Positions 39,838 to 48,466 of a DNA stretch of 64,000 nt are shown in pieces. The stretch lies in assembly GCA_038148895.1 (NCBI GenBank), contig JBBVGQ010000001.1. The stretch is one strand, 5' to 3'. The stretch's first letter is position 1, and each line of letters opens with the position of its first letter. The notes under the pieces are model-generated. The model saw only the letters and a list, made by a program, of their open reading frames with translations. It did no database searches and was not told where the DNA came from. This DNA is from Tamlana sp038148895. GTDB lineage: Bacteria > Bacteroidota > Bacteroidia > Flavobacteriales > Flavobacteriaceae. The position numbers were made by a program, and so were the translations under genes.

Positions 39838-41382
39838 ATGGATAAAGAATTGATCATTCGATCTAGTTCCGACAATGTTGATTTTGCCTTATTAAAAGAT
39901 GGAAAACTTATTGAATTACAAAAAGATGAAGATAGTAACAACTTCTCTGTTGGTGATGTGTTTATAGCCAAAATAAGAAAAGCTGTTCCTGGACTAAATG
40001 CCGCATTTGTAAATGTAGGCTATGAGAAAGATGCATTTTTGCACTATCATGATTTAGGGCCAAAACTACCTTCACTTTTAAAGTTCACAAAGCGTGTAAG
40101 CACAGGTAAACTAAAAGATTTTTCTTTAAAAAACTTCCCATTTGAAAAAGATATTGAGAAGGATGGCAAAATTGCCGACGTCTTAAAATCTAATCAGTCG
40201 CTATTGGTACAAATCGTAAAAGAACCAATATCAACCAAAGGCCCAAGGATAAGCAGTGAGCTATCCATTGCTGGCCGGTATATTGTTTTAGTACCTTTTT
40301 CCAATCGCATTTCTATTTCACAAAAAATAGAAGACCGCGAAGAGAAAGACCGATTAAAACGTTTGGTTAAGAGCATTACTCCACCAGGTTTTGGTGTGAT
40401 AGTGCGTACCGTAGCACAAGGCAGAAAAGTAGCTGAACTAGATAGAGATTTACAAAATTTGCTTAGTCGATGGACGGCAATGTGTAAAAAGCTACACAAA
40501 GCGCATCATCCAACCAAGGTATTAGGAGAAATGAATAAAGCCTCGTCAATTTTACGAGACATATTCAACGATACCTTTACCGGAATAACGGTTGACGATG
40601 AGGAGCTTTACATTCAAATTAAAGATTATTTGCAAGAAATTGCACCAAAAAAAGAATCAATAGTTAAATTGTATCAGTCCAATGTCCCAATTTTTGAAAA
40701 ATTCGGAATTGAAAGACAAATAAAAACTTCGTTTGGAAAAACCGTTTCTATGGCAAAAGGTGCCTATTTAGTAATAGAACATACCGAAGCCCTGCATGTT
40801 ATAGATGTAAATAGCGGCAACCGATCCAACAAAGCTAACAATCAAGAGGATACAGCATTAGAGGTTAATTTAATAGCCGCTACAGAAATGGCTCGCCAAT
40901 TGCGTTTGCGCGATATGGGCGGAATAATTGTGGTGGATTTTATTGATATGACCAATGCAGAAAACAGGCAGAAGCTCTTTAATCACCTTCGCGAAGAAAT
41001 GAAGGATGACAGAGCAAAACACAAAATATTGCCACCAAGTAAATTTGGTTTGATACAAATAACAAGGCAACGCGTTCGCCCAGAGATGAACATTAAAACC
41101 CGTGAGGAAAACCCTAACGGCGTAAATGGCACTGAAATTGAAGCACCAATTGGGGTGGTTCAAAAAATAAACCACGACCTTGAAAAACTATTTAAAAAAG
41201 ACTATAAAAAGCTGACTTTAAACACACATCCTTTTATAGCAGCCTTTTTAACAAAAGGTTTTCCATCTGTGCGTTCTAAATGGTTTTTAGAACACAAAAA
41301 ATGGGTTAAAGTTTTACCAAGAGATGCTTACACATACTTAGAATATCACTTTTTTGATAAAGATGGTAATCAAGTTAAATAA
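39838..41382 (+). CDS. rng: Ribonuclease E/G family protein
   Basis: 514 residues of the RNase E/G family, processing 16S rRNA and degrading mRNA. It has the N-terminal S1-interrupted core (VGDVFIAKIRKAVPGLNAAFVNVGYEKDAFLHYHD), and catalytic DVNSGN and GGIIVVDFIDM with metal-binding Asp residues. The Zn-link CPxC motif of E. coli enzymes is missing: after ITRQRVRPEMNIK there is a Cys-free Asn/Glu loop (TREENPNGVNGTEIEAP) and the protein has a single Cys. Length matches RNase G plus a short tail. A terminator follows. Confidence 0.93.
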   Translation: MDKELIIRSSSDNVDFALLKDGKLIELQKDEDSNNFSVGDVFIAKIRKAVPGLNAAFVNVGYEKDAFLHYHDLGPKLPSLLKFTKRVSTGKLKDFSLKNFPFEKDIEKDGKIADVLKSNQSLLVQIVKEPISTKGPRISSELSIAGRYIVLVPFSNRISISQKIEDREEKDRLKRLVKSITPPGFGVIVRTVAQGRKVAELDRDLQNLLSRWTAMCKKLHKAHHPTKVLGEMNKASSILRDIFNDTFTGITVDDEELYIQIKDYLQEIAPKKESIVKLYQSNVPIFEKFGIERQIKTSFGKTVSMAKGAYLVIEHTEALHVIDVNSGNRSNKANNQEDTALEVNLIAATEMARQLRLRDMGGIIVVDFIDMTNAENRQKLFNHLREEMKDDRAKHKILPPSKFGLIQITRQRVRPEMNIKTREENPNGVNGTEIEAPIGVVQKINHDLEKLFKKDYKKLTLNTHPFIAAFLTKGFPSVRSKWFLEHKKWVKVLPRDAYTYLEYHFFDKDGNQVK

Positions 41383-41386
41383 TTAA

Positions 41387-41420
41387 AAACCCGCAAACTT
41401 AAAAAGTTGCGGGTTTTTTT
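41387..41420 (+). terminator. rng terminator
   Basis: Stem AACCCGCAA/TTGCGGGTT (41388-41396 and 41407-41415) extended by a bulge, then TTTTTTT. Confidence 0.9.
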
Positions 41421-41542
41421 TATTCTCAAAGTTTAAGTAATGTTCGCAGAAACTTTAAAGCCAAAGACAGGGCTGAATATTTCTCTCGTATACTTGTACG
41501 TATTAAGAGTTTCTCCTCTCCAACAAAAACGATAGTAAATTA

Positions 41543-43570
41543 TTAATTATCCAGCTTCAAAATAAATCGTTTGTTTTTAATTTCTTTTAGAAACTTATTT
41601 AATTCCTTCAATTGACCATATTTATCTTTTGGTATGACATCTTTGGTAATTTTGTAATTGGATTGTATTATTAATTGATTACCGCCTATTCCTATTTTCG
41701 CTTCGAAAAAATACTCTCCAAAATCATTTCTAAACTCTACTGCATTATTATCATTATTCAATAAATCAATTTTGCATGGAAAATTAAGTATTATAGAAAA
41801 GTAATCAGTATACCCATAATCCAGGTAGTAATTTAAATCTACCGTATCTGTTTCACTTTCAACCTGAATATGTTGAACTAAATTTTCCAGAGATATACTT
41901 AGCGTATGCTCATTTAGAAAATCTATACCTTTTTTTAATTTTCCTTCAGAATTAATTGTGTAATTAAATGGTTGTATAGTTTGCAAATGTCTTGTAGTTA
42001 CTGAGTCTAACTGAAAAGAAGAATCATTACCCTCAAATTCAGCTAGCGCATCATAAAAATCACTTACATCCTTATTTTTACTTAGAAAATCGAAAAACTG
42101 TCTTAAATCTGTTGACAAACCGCCTCCAACAGAAAATCTATTTTTGAACAAAACTTTCTTTTCTTCAAGATTTACGTCACAATAATAAAGTTGTCTCAAA
42201 CAATTAAGTTCATTGCTCATTCCAGGTAATTTTACTTTATGGACCGCAACTGAATCTACTTCGGCCAATTTCAAATCATAATTAATAAATCTATCTCTTT
42301 TTTTTACTTTCTCTGATAAATAAGGTTTTACCATAACAGCCTCTGTATCATAAATAGATGTTGGTATTTCGTTTATCTGAAATTTATAATATTCATCATT
42401 AGGATATAAAAGATTCAAACCTCCTCGACCATTATCATATGCAAAAAAAACATGATCGTATTCACCCATTCTAATATAAAATGGATCTATGCTACCGGAA
42501 CGCTTACTCCTGGCAAATACAGCTGAATAATCAATTTCTAAATCCTCCAATAATTGTCTGTACAATCTCCTGATGCTTAAAGGGTCAAAATATTGATTTT
42601 TAAGAAAATACCCGCTAGATTTGATTAACTCATCGTAATTGGCAGGCTGCATTTGAAAATTGTCCTGAATATCTTTATGCAGCAGTTCAAACTTGAAATA
42701 TTTTGTGCTGTCTTTTGCTTCTCCAATTACCATTCTTTTCCATTTTCTGTAGTATGATGATTTTTCGTAATCCAATAAAATAGGTTGAGTTACTGCATTA
42801 AATTGTTGGTTGTACACATCTTTCCATGTTGTAATTTTGCTATCCGGTTTTTCTAAAGAATAATACAAATATGGCAACTCACAAAGTGCACACATGTTCT
42901 TGTTCTCAGACAACGCCTTAATCTTTTCCATTTTAAAAACACAATAAACCAAAGAGTCATTTGATATTACTTTAGGCTCTGGAAAACTATTATATTGCTT
43001 ATATCTGACCAAGAGATTGGGGTCCGACTTAACTGTGTATTCAGTATTTAAACTTGGGATATCAGAATACAGATTAACAAAATCCATCATTTCATACTTT
43101 TTCAGGTTTTCTGAATATGTATAGAAAGTATAAATAGTATCTCTAGGTTCAACTCCTGGAATAGGATAACTAATTGCTGCAAATTTATTACCATTATCCT
43201 CTTTCTTAAAAATCAAACTTGAGTCTAACTCAATAATATTTCCATTAGATTTTAATGTTTTAATCTTAATTTCTTTAAGACTATTACTTATGGACTTCGT
43301 TAAATTTAAAAATGCATACTTATCTACACCAGCTGAATTATTTACAACAAGTTTATTAGTAATAGTAACAAATCTTTTATACTGGAACCAAGACTGAGCG
43401 TATGTAACATCAGTATATGAATACAATAAATACGCGTCTGACTTCTTGCAATATTGGAGAAATTCGCTGTCTGGAATACTATCATTCGCGAACAAAAAAT
43501 TGCTAAACATCAAAAAAAGAAATAAAAGATAGTATTTATTAGCTTTTGCTCTCAAAAATAATAGGCTCAT
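41543..43570 (-). CDS. Secreted DUF3857-type protein with degenerate transglutaminase domain
   Basis: 675 residues with a signal peptide (cleavage near FLFAND, residue 28). The layout mirrors the preceding gene: N-terminal DUF3857-like beta domain (to about 300), a transglutaminase-type helical part, and a C-terminal beta domain. The catalytic Cys is gone: the region aligned with GDCKD reads QYFDPLS (Phe328-Asp329), while His373 (DHVFFAY) and the Asp position (LLYPND, 392) survive. Probably a non-catalytic partner. Its ATG lies inside the upstream gene (32-base overlap). Confidence 0.75.
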   Translation of the reverse strand: MSLLFLRAKANKYYLLFLFLMFSNFLFANDSIPDSEFLQYCKKSDAYLLYSYTDVTYAQSWFQYKRFVTITNKLVVNNSAGVDKYAFLNLTKSISNSLKEIKIKTLKSNGNIIELDSSLIFKKEDNGNKFAAISYPIPGVEPRDTIYTFYTYSENLKKYEMMDFVNLYSDIPSLNTEYTVKSDPNLLVRYKQYNSFPEPKVISNDSLVYCVFKMEKIKALSENKNMCALCELPYLYYSLEKPDSKITTWKDVYNQQFNAVTQPILLDYEKSSYYRKWKRMVIGEAKDSTKYFKFELLHKDIQDNFQMQPANYDELIKSSGYFLKNQYFDPLSIRRLYRQLLEDLEIDYSAVFARSKRSGSIDPFYIRMGEYDHVFFAYDNGRGGLNLLYPNDEYYKFQINEIPTSIYDTEAVMVKPYLSEKVKKRDRFINYDLKLAEVDSVAVHKVKLPGMSNELNCLRQLYYCDVNLEEKKVLFKNRFSVGGGLSTDLRQFFDFLSKNKDVSDFYDALAEFEGNDSSFQLDSVTTRHLQTIQPFNYTINSEGKLKKGIDFLNEHTLSISLENLVQHIQVESETDTVDLNYYLDYGYTDYFSIILNFPCKIDLLNNDNNAVEFRNDFGEYFFEAKIGIGGNQLIIQSNYKITKDVIPKDKYGQLKELNKFLKEIKNKRFILKLDN

Positions 43571-45365
43571 TGGTTAATTCATTAAATGATTTTAAAATCT
43601 CATTAGTAACATCCAAATTCTTCTTGTCAATAGAAATATAGTCAAAGTTAAACTCATAATCACATTCGATAACGAATTCAGAAACGCTTGAAATACCAAA
43701 AGATAGCGAGACTCCTTCTTCAGTGTAATTGTGGTGAATAGATTCAAATGTTTGGTGAGATTCATCCATATTAATTTTCAGCTTAACTTTCTTTTTAAAA
43801 GGACTACCTAGATTAGTTCCCTCAAGCAAAGTTTCTCTGTCAACGGTTTCAATTAACTTAGGCAAAAAATCAATAAACAAAAATCTTCTTAAACCATCTT
43901 TGAATATTTTATTTTTGACCGACAACACACCATCGACCTCTATTAAATTATCCTGATTGAACAATTCAAAATTGGAAATTGACTGATTATCAAATACCAA
44001 TTCATAATGTTTCTCAACCACATCATTTATTTCATCTTTAGTAAGATGTAACAATCCTCGTCTCAAAAAATTTCCAGAGATACCATTATAAACTACCTCA
44101 AAATCTCCCTTCATAAATCCATGACTGGAATCAGCTTCTAACTCAATTTTATAATCAATTAAATTTTGTTCTGAAGTATAACTTGGTGCTTCATAAAATT
44201 CCCCTCCACTATTATTGACAATTAACAGTGATCTTTTTTGCAAACTTTGAACTGGAACCCTTGGTTTATGAATGGGATCAGTCGGATCTAACAAAATTGG
44301 TTCAGCCCCTAAATAAGCTAAACATATTACATGATTAGCAGAACTAAGTGATGGAAAATCACAATTACTTATATGATTATCTGTTGCAGCTAAGGCAATG
44401 TCGCTTCTTATTCCCTTGTAATTTAAAGCCTCCGAAAGAAAATTTGACAAATCTTTACAATCACCTTCCTTATTTTTAAATACCTCATTTACATGTGTTG
44501 GAATAAAAGCTCCCATTCCTATTTCTATAGCGACATATTTAAAATTGTTCTTAACATAGTTATACAGTATATCAATTATTCTAACTGGTTCGATAATCCC
44601 ATCTGTTAATTCATCTATTTTATTGATTGCGGATGAATTAAGTCCTCTTCTCGTCTTTGCCTTTTCGAGATACCATTTGTTCATGTATTCTTTTCCTCTG
44701 TTATAATCATTAGGAAAAATCAAGGTTCTCATCATCGGTGCTTTGATGTCTTTATAAATTCCAAAGAACATCAAAGGGTCTGGGGCAACTTTCAAAGGTA
44801 TAGCATCAACTTTCCATTTGGTTAAACTGCCTGATTTAATTGAATCAATATTTATATGACTTAATGAATCAGTATTAATCGTGTCATATTCAAATTTAAA
44901 TGTGTTGGGGATATTTATTTGATATTTTAACGTATCAACAACATCATTAGAAAAAAAGTGAAGACCCGAAAAATACATGAGCTCACTGCACTTTATTTTA
45001 TATTCAATCTTTGCCTCAATCCCAGAGGGAATCATTATTGATTTCACTTTTTTACTTGTGATATAGTCTAGCTGAACATTTTCTTCAAAAACTTGGTATT
45101 CCTTTAAGATCTTGAACTTTTTACCTTTTTTTGCATATAATTGAACATCCGATATCTTCTCAAGTTCTGTATCATAAAAGATTGGATACATAATCATTTC
45201 GTTACTTTTTTTTAACAAAACACTTATGTGTCTTTCAAACGAAGAGTCTTTATGAATTAAAATATTTTCATATTTGGTTTGAATAGAAATACTTTGAGAC
45301 GAGGCAATTTGGCAGAAAAAAACACATAGAGTAAAAAGTATTACTTTATAAAAACCGTTCTTCAT
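43539..45365 (-). CDS. Secreted DUF3857 and transglutaminase-like protein
   Basis: 608 residues. Signal peptide (cleaved near ASSQS, residue 24), a DUF3857 beta domain, then a transglutaminase-like cysteine domain with an intact triad: Cys303 in KEGDCKDLSNFL, His345 in SSANHVICLAYLG, Asp360 in ILLDPTDP. Such proteins are common in Bacteroidota and may be periplasmic proteases or cross-linkers; the substrate is unknown. It is first in a two-gene operon with the degenerate paralogue. Composition is more AT-rich and Asn/Lys/Ile-rich than the neighbours. Confidence 0.88.
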   Translation of the reverse strand: MKNGFYKVILFTLCVFFCQIASSQSISIQTKYENILIHKDSSFERHISVLLKKSNEMIMYPIFYDTELEKISDVQLYAKKGKKFKILKEYQVFEENVQLDYITSKKVKSIMIPSGIEAKIEYKIKCSELMYFSGLHFFSNDVVDTLKYQINIPNTFKFEYDTINTDSLSHINIDSIKSGSLTKWKVDAIPLKVAPDPLMFFGIYKDIKAPMMRTLIFPNDYNRGKEYMNKWYLEKAKTRRGLNSSAINKIDELTDGIIEPVRIIDILYNYVKNNFKYVAIEIGMGAFIPTHVNEVFKNKEGDCKDLSNFLSEALNYKGIRSDIALAATDNHISNCDFPSLSSANHVICLAYLGAEPILLDPTDPIHKPRVPVQSLQKRSLLIVNNSGGEFYEAPSYTSEQNLIDYKIELEADSSHGFMKGDFEVVYNGISGNFLRRGLLHLTKDEINDVVEKHYELVFDNQSISNFELFNQDNLIEVDGVLSVKNKIFKDGLRRFLFIDFLPKLIETVDRETLLEGTNLGSPFKKKVKLKINMDESHQTFESIHHNYTEEGVSLSFGISSVSEFVIECDYEFNFDYISIDKKNLDVTNEILKSFNELTNEPIIFESKS

Positions 45366-45431
45366 ACATTAACTTACATTGTTTGTACTAATATAATTAA
45401 AGAATGAGTTTAAAAATAATTTCTTACAAAA

Positions 45432-46472
45432 TTAAGTTGCAGGATTAGGAATTTCCGCATGCACCCCTTCAATTTCTTTTAGCACCTCATCGCTTAAAGT
45501 GATGTTTATAGAATCAATATTTTCCTTTAGCTGTTCCAAAGTAGTGGCACCGATAATATTACTGGTTACAAACGGCTGCTGATTAACAAAAGCTAAACTC
45601 ATTTGTGCCAAGGTCATATTATGCTTTTCTGCTATTCTCAAATAACGCTTTGTAGCTTCGGTACATTGCTCACTACTGTATCTGGAAAATCTTGGGAATA
45701 AATTTAACCTTGAATTGTCAGCCGCAATTCCTTTTATATATTTTCCAGAAAGCACTCCGAATGCCAAGGGCGAATAAGCCAATAGGCCCAGCTCTTCGCG
45801 AATGGAAATTTCAGCCATATCGCCTTCAAAAATCCTGTTAATCAAAGAATAAGCATTCTGAATGGTTTTCATTCTTGGTAAATTATGGGTTTTTGATTCT
45901 TCTAAAAACCGCATGGCACCCCATGCTTTTTCATTGGAAACCCCAATATGCCTGATTTTGCCTGCTTTAATCTGTATGTCCATTTTATGGAGCACCTCAT
46001 TAAAATTATCCTCCCACTCATCATTTTCATTATGCTTATAATCGCGCTGTCCAAAAGTATTGGTATCACGTTCAGGCCAATGTATTTGATACAGATCGAT
46101 ATAATCTGTTTGCAAGCGCATAAGTTCAGCATTAACCGCCTCTTCAATGGAATTGTCTTGAAGGCCATTAGTCCTAATGTGTGCCGTGTAGCTGCCAGGT
46201 CGCCCGATGATTTTGCTTGCCAACACAACTTTATCACGGTTTTTTGTTTTTTTAAACCAAGTACCGATAATTTCACTTGTTCGCCCTTGGGTTTCAGGAT
46301 TAGCTGGCACAGGGTACATTTCGGCGGTATCAATAAAATTGATTCCTTGTTCTAGAGCATAATCTAATTGTTGATGACCTTCACTTTCGGTGTTTTGCCT
46401 GCCCCAGGTCATAGTGCCCAAACATATTTTACTTACTTTAACATCTGTTTTTGGAAGTGTTGTGTATTTCAT
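45432..46472 (-). CDS. Aldo/keto reductase (Tas-like)
   Basis: 346-residue NADPH-dependent TIM barrel. Catalytic tetrad: Asp and Tyr in FIDTAEMYPVP, Lys in VVLASKIIG, His in LYQIHWPERD. The long loop with NTFGQRDYKHNENDEWEDN is typical of the E. coli Tas branch. The cofactor region IIGATTLEQLKENI is near the C-terminus. Substrate unknown. Follows the OmpA gene's terminator and so should have its own promoter. Confidence 0.92.
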   Translation of the reverse strand: MKYTTLPKTDVKVSKICLGTMTWGRQNTESEGHQQLDYALEQGINFIDTAEMYPVPANPETQGRTSEIIGTWFKKTKNRDKVVLASKIIGRPGSYTAHIRTNGLQDNSIEEAVNAELMRLQTDYIDLYQIHWPERDTNTFGQRDYKHNENDEWEDNFNEVLHKMDIQIKAGKIRHIGVSNEKAWGAMRFLEESKTHNLPRMKTIQNAYSLINRIFEGDMAEISIREELGLLAYSPLAFGVLSGKYIKGIAADNSRLNLFPRFSRYSSEQCTEATKRYLRIAEKHNMTLAQMSLAFVNQQPFVTSNIIGATTLEQLKENIDSINITLSDEVLKEIEGVHAEIPNPAT

Positions 46473-46473
46473 T

Positions 46474-46506
46474 TTAGATTGCTAAACCTTTTAGATTTTT
46501 AGAAAG
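46474..46506. repeat. Degenerate tandem TTTAGA repeat
   Basis: Units of TTTTAGAT(T) just upstream of the aldo/keto reductase ATG; akin to the stretch at 31189-31225. Confidence 0.45.
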
Positions 46507-46520
46507 TTTAAAGATAAAAA

Positions 46521-46550
46521 AACCTTTCAGTTGTATAAAAATGAAAGGTT
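46521..46550 (-). terminator. Terminator of the OmpA-family gene
   Basis: Stem AACCTTTCA/TGAAAGGTT (46521-46529 and 46542-46550), T-run on the minus strand. The stem arms are identical to those of the hairpin before aat (13865-13890). Confidence 0.85.
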
Positions 46551-46598
46551 TAAAATGCGATTTACTTTTATAATTGAAGTCGTTTAACCTAAGAGCAA

Positions 46599-47555
46599 CT
46601 ATTCATTCAGCAACCTAGAAAGTTCATCCAGCTTAGGTGTTAAAATAACCTCTATACGTCTGTTTTTTGCCCTGTCTTCTGGTGTATGATTGGATGCTAC
46701 CGGTGCATATTCACCACGACCAGCGGCGGTTAAGTTTTCAGGATTAATATTGTTGTTTTCACGTAAAATGTTGACAATAGCCGTGGCGCGTTTGGTAGAC
46801 AAATCCCAGTTGGTGGTCAATGGCCCATTTCCCGAATACGGCACATTATCGGTATGGCCTTCAATCAAAACGGCAATATCTGGATTATCTCCCAAAACAC
46901 TGCCCAATTGCTGTACAGCCCTTCTTCCTTCCGTACCAACTGCCCAACTTCCCGAATTGAACAACAATTTGTTTTCCATAGACACGTAAACCTTTCCATC
47001 GCGCTGCTCTACGGTCAATCCTTTACCTTCAAAATCTGTCAATGCTCTGGAGATAGCGTCCTTTAAGGCAGTCATAGCAGCATCTTTATCAGCAATTACT
47101 TTTTCAAGTTCAGCAACTCGGTTTGAGCGGTCTTCCAATTCGCGTTTTAGTTTTTCCAATCTGGCATTTTCAGCTGCCAAGGCTTGTTCCTTTGCTTCCA
47201 ACTGAGCCAAAAGCTCTCTGTTCTTTTGAGAATTTTCAGCAATAGCTTTAGAACTGTTTTGCTCTAAAGCATCATAAGACGACTTTAAATTATCAAGACT
47301 GGCTTTGGTGGCATTGTATTCGCCTTCCAATTTATCGCGTTGGGCAATGGCTTCGTCGTATGCCGATTTTAACTGCTTTAATTCATTTTCGGCGGCCGTT
47401 TTAGCATTTAAAAGCGCTTGGTTTTCTTTGGAAAGTTTTCTGTTTTCCGATTTTAAATCGGCATATTTAGCTTCTAAATCCTTATACACTTTTGGTGATA
47501 CACACGAAGTAATCACAACTAAAGCAAGTACTGCGAATAGGCTCTTTTTTATCAT
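46599..47555 (-). CDS. OmpA-family lipoprotein with coiled coil
   Basis: 318 residues. Lipobox ITSCVSP (lipidated Cys18), a long coiled coil (about 25-170, heptads of Leu/Ala with Glu/Lys), and a C-terminal OmpA domain (about 195-310) that binds peptidoglycan, with IEGHTDNVPYSG and AKNRRIEVILTP. It should link outer membrane and cell wall, like a Pal-type tether with a rigid rod. It lies 25 bases after the exonuclease III gene, probably in one transcript. Confidence 0.9.
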   Translation of the reverse strand: MIKKSLFAVLALVVITSCVSPKVYKDLEAKYADLKSENRKLSKENQALLNAKTAAENELKQLKSAYDEAIAQRDKLEGEYNATKASLDNLKSSYDALEQNSSKAIAENSQKNRELLAQLEAKEQALAAENARLEKLKRELEDRSNRVAELEKVIADKDAAMTALKDAISRALTDFEGKGLTVEQRDGKVYVSMENKLLFNSGSWAVGTEGRRAVQQLGSVLGDNPDIAVLIEGHTDNVPYSGNGPLTTNWDLSTKRATAIVNILRENNNINPENLTAAGRGEYAPVASNHTPEDRAKNRRIEVILTPKLDELSRLLNE

Positions 47556-47580
47556 TTGTTTGGGTTTGTTTGTTTTATAA

Positions 47581-48345
47581 TTAGTCTTCTATTTCAAGCA
47601 GGATAGGACAATGGTCGCTGTGTACTGCATCTGAAAGTATAACGGCTCTTTTTATATTTTCTTGTAGGGGCTGCGAAACCATGGCATAATCCAATCGCCA
47701 ACCTTTATTGTTTGCACGGGCATTGGCACGGTAGCTCCACCAGCTATATTCTTGTTTTTCTGGGTGAATAAATCTGAAAGAATCAATAAACCCGCTATCA
47801 ATAAAATTTCCAATCCATTCGCGCTCCACGGGTAAAAAACCAGAAACTTTACTCAATCCTTTCGGGTTGTGGATGTCAATTTCTTCATGGCAAATATTAT
47901 AATCACCACAAATAATTAAATTGGGAATTTCTTTTTTTAGCTGATTGATGTAGTCTTGAAACATATCCATGTATTCAAATTTGTGGTCTAATCGGGCATC
48001 ATTGGTTCCAGATGGCAAGTACAAACTCATCACTGAAAACCCATCAAAATCTGCCCGAAGATTTCGACCTTCGGAATCCATTGAATCAATTCCCGTGCCA
48101 TACTCCACATAGTTGGGCTCTATTTTACTTAAAATAGCCACACCGCTATACCCTTTCTTTTGGGCACTAAACCAGTATTGGTATTTGTAACCGGCATCTT
48201 CAAAAAGATTTAAATCCAACTGTTCTTTAAGCGCCTTTATTTCCTGTAAACAAATGACGTCTGGGTTTGCCGCTTTTAGCCAATCTATAAAACCTTTATT
48301 TATTGCCGCACGAATGCCATTTACGTTATATGATATGATTTTCAT
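47581..48345 (-). CDS. xth: Exodeoxyribonuclease III
   Basis: 254-residue EEP-fold AP endonuclease/3'-exonuclease for base-excision repair. MKIISYNVNGIRAAINKG opens the fold; VICLQEIKA carries catalytic Glu, CGDYNICHEEIDIHNPKG the Asp-Asn pair, and HSDHCPILLEI the catalytic His. Length is typical of the ExoA-like branch. Confidence 0.96.
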   Translation of the reverse strand: MKIISYNVNGIRAAINKGFIDWLKAANPDVICLQEIKALKEQLDLNLFEDAGYKYQYWFSAQKKGYSGVAILSKIEPNYVEYGTGIDSMDSEGRNLRADFDGFSVMSLYLPSGTNDARLDHKFEYMDMFQDYINQLKKEIPNLIICGDYNICHEEIDIHNPKGLSKVSGFLPVEREWIGNFIDSGFIDSFRFIHPEKQEYSWWSYRANARANNKGWRLDYAMVSQPLQENIKRAVILSDAVHSDHCPILLEIED

Positions 48346-48466
48346 CTAGTTGATAAGAATTTCAGCTAAAATAAATAATACGCTACTTTTACACTATTAA
48401 ATACAACAGGAGTTTTAACGAAGCTATTAACAAAATATTTTAGGCGATTTACAGTTTAAGTATCTG

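Noticed and set aside
43539..43570. Possible frameshift splitting one long DUF3857 protein
   Set aside because: Each of the two proteins has its own signal peptide, full domain set and ATG; the 32-base overlap is ordinary coupling, not a broken gene.
45902..46355. Two open frames (143 and 135 codons) within the aldo/keto reductase gene
   Set aside because: Shadows of the real gene in other frames; composition is not protein-like and the aldo/keto reductase signatures are unambiguous.
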